Assembly (NCBI RefSeq): GCF_009758125.1
Contig: NZ_WRXO01000011.1
Span: 62,001 to 126,000, forward strand
DNA from: Chitinophaga oryziterrae
Lineage (GTDB): Bacteria > Bacteroidota > Bacteroidia > Chitinophagales > Chitinophagaceae
Direction: 5' to 3'
Length of the DNA: 64,000 nucleotides
The notes under the pieces are model-generated. The model was not told the origin of the DNA. It saw only the letters and a program-made list of their open reading frames with translations, and made no database searches. The position numbers and the translations under genes were made by a program. This document shows positions 61,179 to 64,000 of the stretch, in pieces (the stretch's first letter is position 1; each line of letters opens with the position of its first letter).

Positions 61179-62060
61179 ATGAACAGGAAAGATTTTCTGG
61201 CTGCATTGGCCATTTTACCTGTAGGAGGAAAAGTTATGCAACTACAAGAACTGGGGAATATTACCCGTGATTTTAAAAGTACGGCTACCATGCCGGCTAT
61301 GTTCATAGGGCATGGTAACCCTATGAATGCATTAGCGGACAACGCATTTACCCGCCGGTTGACAGCCATGGGGAAATCCGTGAAAGAGCAGCCACGCGCT
61401 ATATTGGCCGTGTCGGCACACTGGCTTACTAAGGGGACGCATGTACTGGTGTCATCCAAACCGGTGACCATACATGACTTTGGCGGTTTTCCGCAGGCAT
61501 TGCATGATGTACAATACCCTGCACCGGGTGCACCGGATATTGCCAGGGAAACGGCCAGACTGATAACCAGTACCCATGTGGCTGAAGATGATCAGTGGGG
61601 ATTGGACCATGGTACATGGTCTGTGTTACGCCATATGTATCCGGAAGCAAACATACCGGTATACCAGCTGAGTATTGATTACAGCAAACCGCCTGAATAT
61701 CACTATAACCTGGCCCGGGAGTTAAAAGCATTGCGTAAGAAAGGGGTATTGATTTTAGGGAGCGGCAATATCGTGCATAACCTGCGCAATATTAGTTTCT
61801 CGGATACGGCAAAACCGTTCGACTGGGCCGTAGAATTTGATGAAACGGTAAAAACAAAAATAGAGCAGCGCAAGTTCGAAGACCTGATGCATTACCAGCA
61901 ATTGGGAAAGGCAGCGATGATGGCTGTACCAACGAACGATCATTACCTGCCGCTTTTTTATAGTCTGGGATTAGCAGAAAAAGATGAGCAGATCAATTTC
62001 ACATACGAGGAAATACAGAATGGCAGCATCAGTATGCGCTGTTTCCAGATAGGAGAGTAG
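61179..62060 (+). CDS. ygiD: DODA-type extradiol dioxygenase (YgiD-like)
   Basis: A 293-residue LigB-superfamily protein close to 4,5-DOPA extradiol dioxygenases. Metal-site histidines appear in MFIGHGNPMNAL, VSAHWLTKGTHVL and LGSGNIVHNLR, with the late TNDHYLPLFY segment near the active site. It should cleave catechols with Fe(II) or Zn. The N-terminal residues (NRKDFLAALAILPVGGK) may be a short export signal, unusual for this family, or just a hydrophobic start. It ends in a strong terminator. Confidence 0.9.
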   Translation: MNRKDFLAALAILPVGGKVMQLQELGNITRDFKSTATMPAMFIGHGNPMNALADNAFTRRLTAMGKSVKEQPRAILAVSAHWLTKGTHVLVSSKPVTIHDFGGFPQALHDVQYPAPGAPDIARETARLITSTHVAEDDQWGLDHGTWSVLRHMYPEANIPVYQLSIDYSKPPEYHYNLARELKALRKKGVLILGSGNIVHNLRNISFSDTAKPFDWAVEFDETVKTKIEQRKFEDLMHYQQLGKAAMMAVPTNDHYLPLFYSLGLAEKDEQINFTYEEIQNGSISMRCFQIGE

Positions 62061-62071
62061 TACCTCATTGT

Positions 62072-62110
62072 AATGGTCAGACGGAATTCCTCCGTCTGAC
62101 CATTTTTTTT
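62072..62110 (+). terminator. Intrinsic terminator after dioxygenase
   Basis: A perfect 14-bp stem AATGGTCAGACGGA / TCCGTCTGACCATT with a 5-nt loop followed by a T-run, 12 bp after the stop. Confidence 0.93.
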
Positions 62111-62149
62111 ACCTGTAATTTAATTGTAGAATTGACATTTATCATTATA

Positions 62150-62177
62150 TTGCGAGCAACAGGAAAGGCTATATTTG
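62150..62177 (+). promoter_or_regulatory. Promoter facing no annotated gene
   Basis: TTG (62150-62152) and a perfect -7 box TATATTTG (62170-62177) with a 17-nt spacer fit the Bacteroidota consensus. Downstream on this strand is only a 24-codon ORF starting at 62188 (begins MRNSAIVLR) and then the end of the opposite gene. It may drive a small RNA or short peptide. The rest of the 290-bp gap shows nothing else. Confidence 0.45.
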
Positions 62178-62350
62178 TCGTAACGTTATGAGAAACAGCG
62201 CAATCGTATTGCGGATCGATTATTCCACTTACATGAATAAAATCATCTTAACATTTTTATAACTTTTTGTATGGCTGCATGCAATCCTGGTAATTTTTGC
62301 CGCATGTGGCTAATTCAATAACGTGAACTATAAATCAGCGGAGGTCGAAT

Positions 62351-62785
62351 TCATTCGACCTTCTTCATTTGTACTTGTCCGGCAACGACGATTTTTTCTG
62401 GTATTTGAACAACAGGTGTCGTATCTACCAGCGCTATCTTACCCAACATTGGTGGTGATTGCTGAGGTGTTGATTTCGGATTGCAGGATGCCATTCCGAA
62501 TACGATCACAATCACTGCTGCTATCTTTTTAAACAGGGGCAGGTTGGAATAAAACACCTGTAAAATTGTATCTTCTACGGGCACGTCCAGTTGACTGGCA
62601 TTAAAACGCCCGCATACTTTCTGTGTTGCATTTGCATATAAATAAGCCGCAATAGCCGGGGTATCCCAGTCTGTAAAGTCTACCACCGTTTTACAGCATG
62701 TAAGGCAATGGCGTCCCTGGTCTGCCGGTAACATGTTATTCCAGTTTTCATGACAGGGGGTAGGAATGTGAATGTATGTTTCCAT
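62351..62785 (-). CDS. Bacteroidota CxxC N-terminal-motif membrane protein
   Basis: A 144-residue protein of a type seen only in Bacteroidota. The N-terminus has the HIPTPCHENWNNMLPADQGRHC...CCKTVVDFT pattern with four cysteines that could bind metal or iron-sulfur, followed by one membrane helix (about 85-101, KIAAVIVIVFGMASC) and a Pro-rich tail with PEKIVVAGQVQMKKVE resembling the start of a carboxypeptidase-regulatory-like domain, here cut short. Function unknown. It diverges from the HAD gene, with about 60 bp between the two starts. Confidence 0.7.
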   Translation of the reverse strand: METYIHIPTPCHENWNNMLPADQGRHCLTCCKTVVDFTDWDTPAIAAYLYANATQKVCGRFNASQLDVPVEDTILQVFYSNLPLFKKIAAVIVIVFGMASCNPKSTPQQSPPMLGKIALVDTTPVVQIPEKIVVAGQVQMKKVE

Positions 62786-62845
62786 ATGATAGGTTTTGTA
62801 GCAGGATGCAGAAATTCCCGAAATTCCATATTAGCTTTGCAGTAT

Positions 62846-63502
62846 ATGAAAAAGGCTTTTATTTTCGATATGAACGGCACCATGATAGATGATATGGAAT
62901 ATCATGTACATGGCTGGTACAACATCCTGAACGACGATCTGAAGGCCGGACTGAGCCGGGAAGCGGTGAAAAAGGAGATGTATGGCAAGAACCAGGAAGT
63001 ATTGGTAAGGATCTTTGGAAAGGACAGGTTTACAGATAAAGAAATGGATACCCTGGCACTGGAAAAGGAAAGGCGTTACCAGGAGGCTTACCGTCCGCAC
63101 CTGGAGCTGATAGCCGGACTGAAAGAGTTCCTGGATATGGCCGCAGAGCAGGGGATCGCGATGGGCATAGGCACTGCCGCTATACCTTTCAATGTGGATT
63201 TTGCACTGGATAACCTGCATGTGCGGGATTATTTCCAGACTATCATTACTGCTGATGATGTGGTGACCAGCAAGCCGGACCCTGAAGTATTCCTCAAAGC
63301 TGCTGCCGAACTGGGAGCTGTTCCTGCGGATTGTATCGTGTTCGAAGATGCGCCCAAAGGCGTGGAAGCGGCTGCCAATGCAGGCATGAAAGTGGTCGTC
63401 CTCACTACCATGCATACCCGTGAGGAGTTTGCGGGGTATGATAATATCATCGCTTTTATTGCTGATTACACGGCCATCACCCCTGGGCAGTTATTCCGAT
63501 AG
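62846..63502 (+). CDS. HAD-superfamily hydrolase, beta-phosphoglucomutase-like
   Basis: A 218-residue HAD protein with a helical cap. Motif I reads FIFDMNGTMID: nucleophile Asp8 is present but the second acidic residue is Asn10. Motif II is IGTAAI, motif III Lys in TSKPDPEVF and motif IV FEDAPKGVEAA. Typical beta-phosphoglucomutase/phosphatase proteins have DxDG; loss of the general acid/base Asp may slow hydrolysis or alter substrate. The ATG at 62846 is chosen over one at 62750, which would run through the divergent gene's N-terminus. Confidence 0.9.
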   Translation: MKKAFIFDMNGTMIDDMEYHVHGWYNILNDDLKAGLSREAVKKEMYGKNQEVLVRIFGKDRFTDKEMDTLALEKERRYQEAYRPHLELIAGLKEFLDMAAEQGIAMGIGTAAIPFNVDFALDNLHVRDYFQTIITADDVVTSKPDPEVFLKAAAELGAVPADCIVFEDAPKGVEAAANAGMKVVVLTTMHTREEFAGYDNIIAFIADYTAITPGQLFR

Positions 63503-63659
63503 CAGATTTTAGCCACTGCCCACCGGATATTACCATTTTTGTACATAATTGTTGTAGCGACATTTATTTTTCTATATTGTGTGGAAATAAACAGTCCGGG
63601 TAAATACTGGCAATATCACCGGGGAGTTTTATATTAGCAGAATTAAACACCAGGAAAGT

Positions 63660-64000
63660 ATGACACGTTATTCCCGGCAAACCCGGATGCTGGTAGCTGT
63701 AGACTGTATTATTTTCGGTTTCGACGGACAGGATCTTAAGTTATTATTGATAAAGCGTGGCTTTGATCCTGAAAAAGGTAAATGGAGCCTGATGGGCGGT
63801 TTTGTTCAGCCGGAAGAAGCACTGGATGCAGCTGCTGTCCGTACACTGAATAAGCTGACAGGGCTGGACGGGGTATATATGGAGCAGTTAGCTGCCTTTG
63901 GCACCCCTCAGCGCGACCCGATGGAAAGGACCTTATCCGTAGCTTACTTTGCACTGATAGATATCAATTTGTACAAACAGCAACTGACAGACGAATACAA
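63660..64000 (+). CDS. Nudix-type transcriptional regulator (NrtR-like), 3' truncated
   Basis: The start is visible (ATG 63660) and the frame is open to the window end, giving 113 residues. The Nudix-like domain (MLVAVDCIIFGFDGQDLKLLLIKRG, KWSLMGGFVQPEEALDAAAVRTLNKLTGL) has a degraded Nudix box: where REUXEE is expected it reads RTLNKL, so hydrolysis is unlikely. This pattern is typical of NrtR/AraR-type regulators in Bacteroidota, which carry a C-terminal winged helix; that part would lie beyond the window. The regulated genes are not visible. Confidence 0.82.
   Translation, partial: MTRYSRQTRMLVAVDCIIFGFDGQDLKLLLIKRGFDPEKGKWSLMGGFVQPEEALDAAAVRTLNKLTGLDGVYMEQLAAFGTPQRDPMERTLSVAYFALIDINLYKQQLTDEY

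Overview
The window reads as a chromosomal segment of a Bacteroidota bacterium, most likely a Chitinophaga-like member of the Chitinophagaceae. Evidence: two SusC/SusD pairs, ECF sigma/FecR signalling, a type IX secretion C-terminal sorting domain, GH92 alpha-mannosidase, DUF4251, OmpA-family proteins with PNPSFE-type N-termini, and several TAnnTTTG-type -7 promoter boxes typical of the phylum. There are no tRNA or rRNA genes, insertion sequences or CRISPR arrays that I can see. Genus assignment is inference.

Left edge (1-6.8 kb): the end of a class I lanthipeptide gene cluster. A 5'-truncated LanB dehydratase overlaps a LanC-like cyclase, followed by an unrecognised 358-residue protein. Converging on them from the other strand is an export operon: a C39-peptidase ABC transporter (LanT type) and a HlyD-type adaptor. 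The LanC homologue keeps only one of the three zinc ligands of canonical LanC enzymes. The precursor peptide genes are not in the window and should lie to the left.

7-17 kb: a DUF1304 membrane protein, a two-OmpA-domain protein, a SusC/SusD pair, a membrane histidine kinase, and several small stress-type or envelope proteins (DUF4251, DUF4440, DUF2383). 17.3-21.1 kb: a signalling and glycosyltransferase block on the minus strand: an Hpt protein, a sigma-54-dependent NtrC-type regulator, a GT4-like glycosyltransferase and a receiver domain carrying a C-terminal membrane anchor. Between regulator and glycosyltransferase lie three ~63-bp palindromic repeats at a 104-bp period. 21.3-30.3 kb: RhlE-type helicase, MscS channel, an operon of an OmpA/repeat protein, a T9SS-sorted protein and a VOC protein, then GH92 mannosidase.

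30.3-36 kb: a nitric-oxide defence module: an Rrf2/NsrR-like regulator with three cysteines spaced for an Fe-S cluster, a quinol-type NO reductase, and a group III truncated haemoglobin. Matching AT-rich dyads sit at the promoters of the regulator and the haemoglobin. A CPA1 antiporter follows. 36.3-46.7 kb: an orphan FecR, an Omp85-like barrel, a complete ECF sigma-FecR-SusC(STN)-SusD locus and a LuxR-type regulator whose receiver lacks the phospho-acceptor aspartate.

46.7-64 kb: a 900-bp gene-poor gap with structured elements, a Tat-exported SGNH hydrolase, a remarkable perfect 26-bp hairpin, a TetR-controlled RND efflux operon (TolC-adaptor-pump) with matching operator candidates, an epimerase, a SAM-I riboswitch with attenuator controlling a Cys/Met-metabolism PLP enzyme, an amidohydrolase, a DUF218 protein, a dicarboxylate symporter, a DODA-type dioxygenase, a HAD protein, and a truncated Nudix-type regulator at the right edge.
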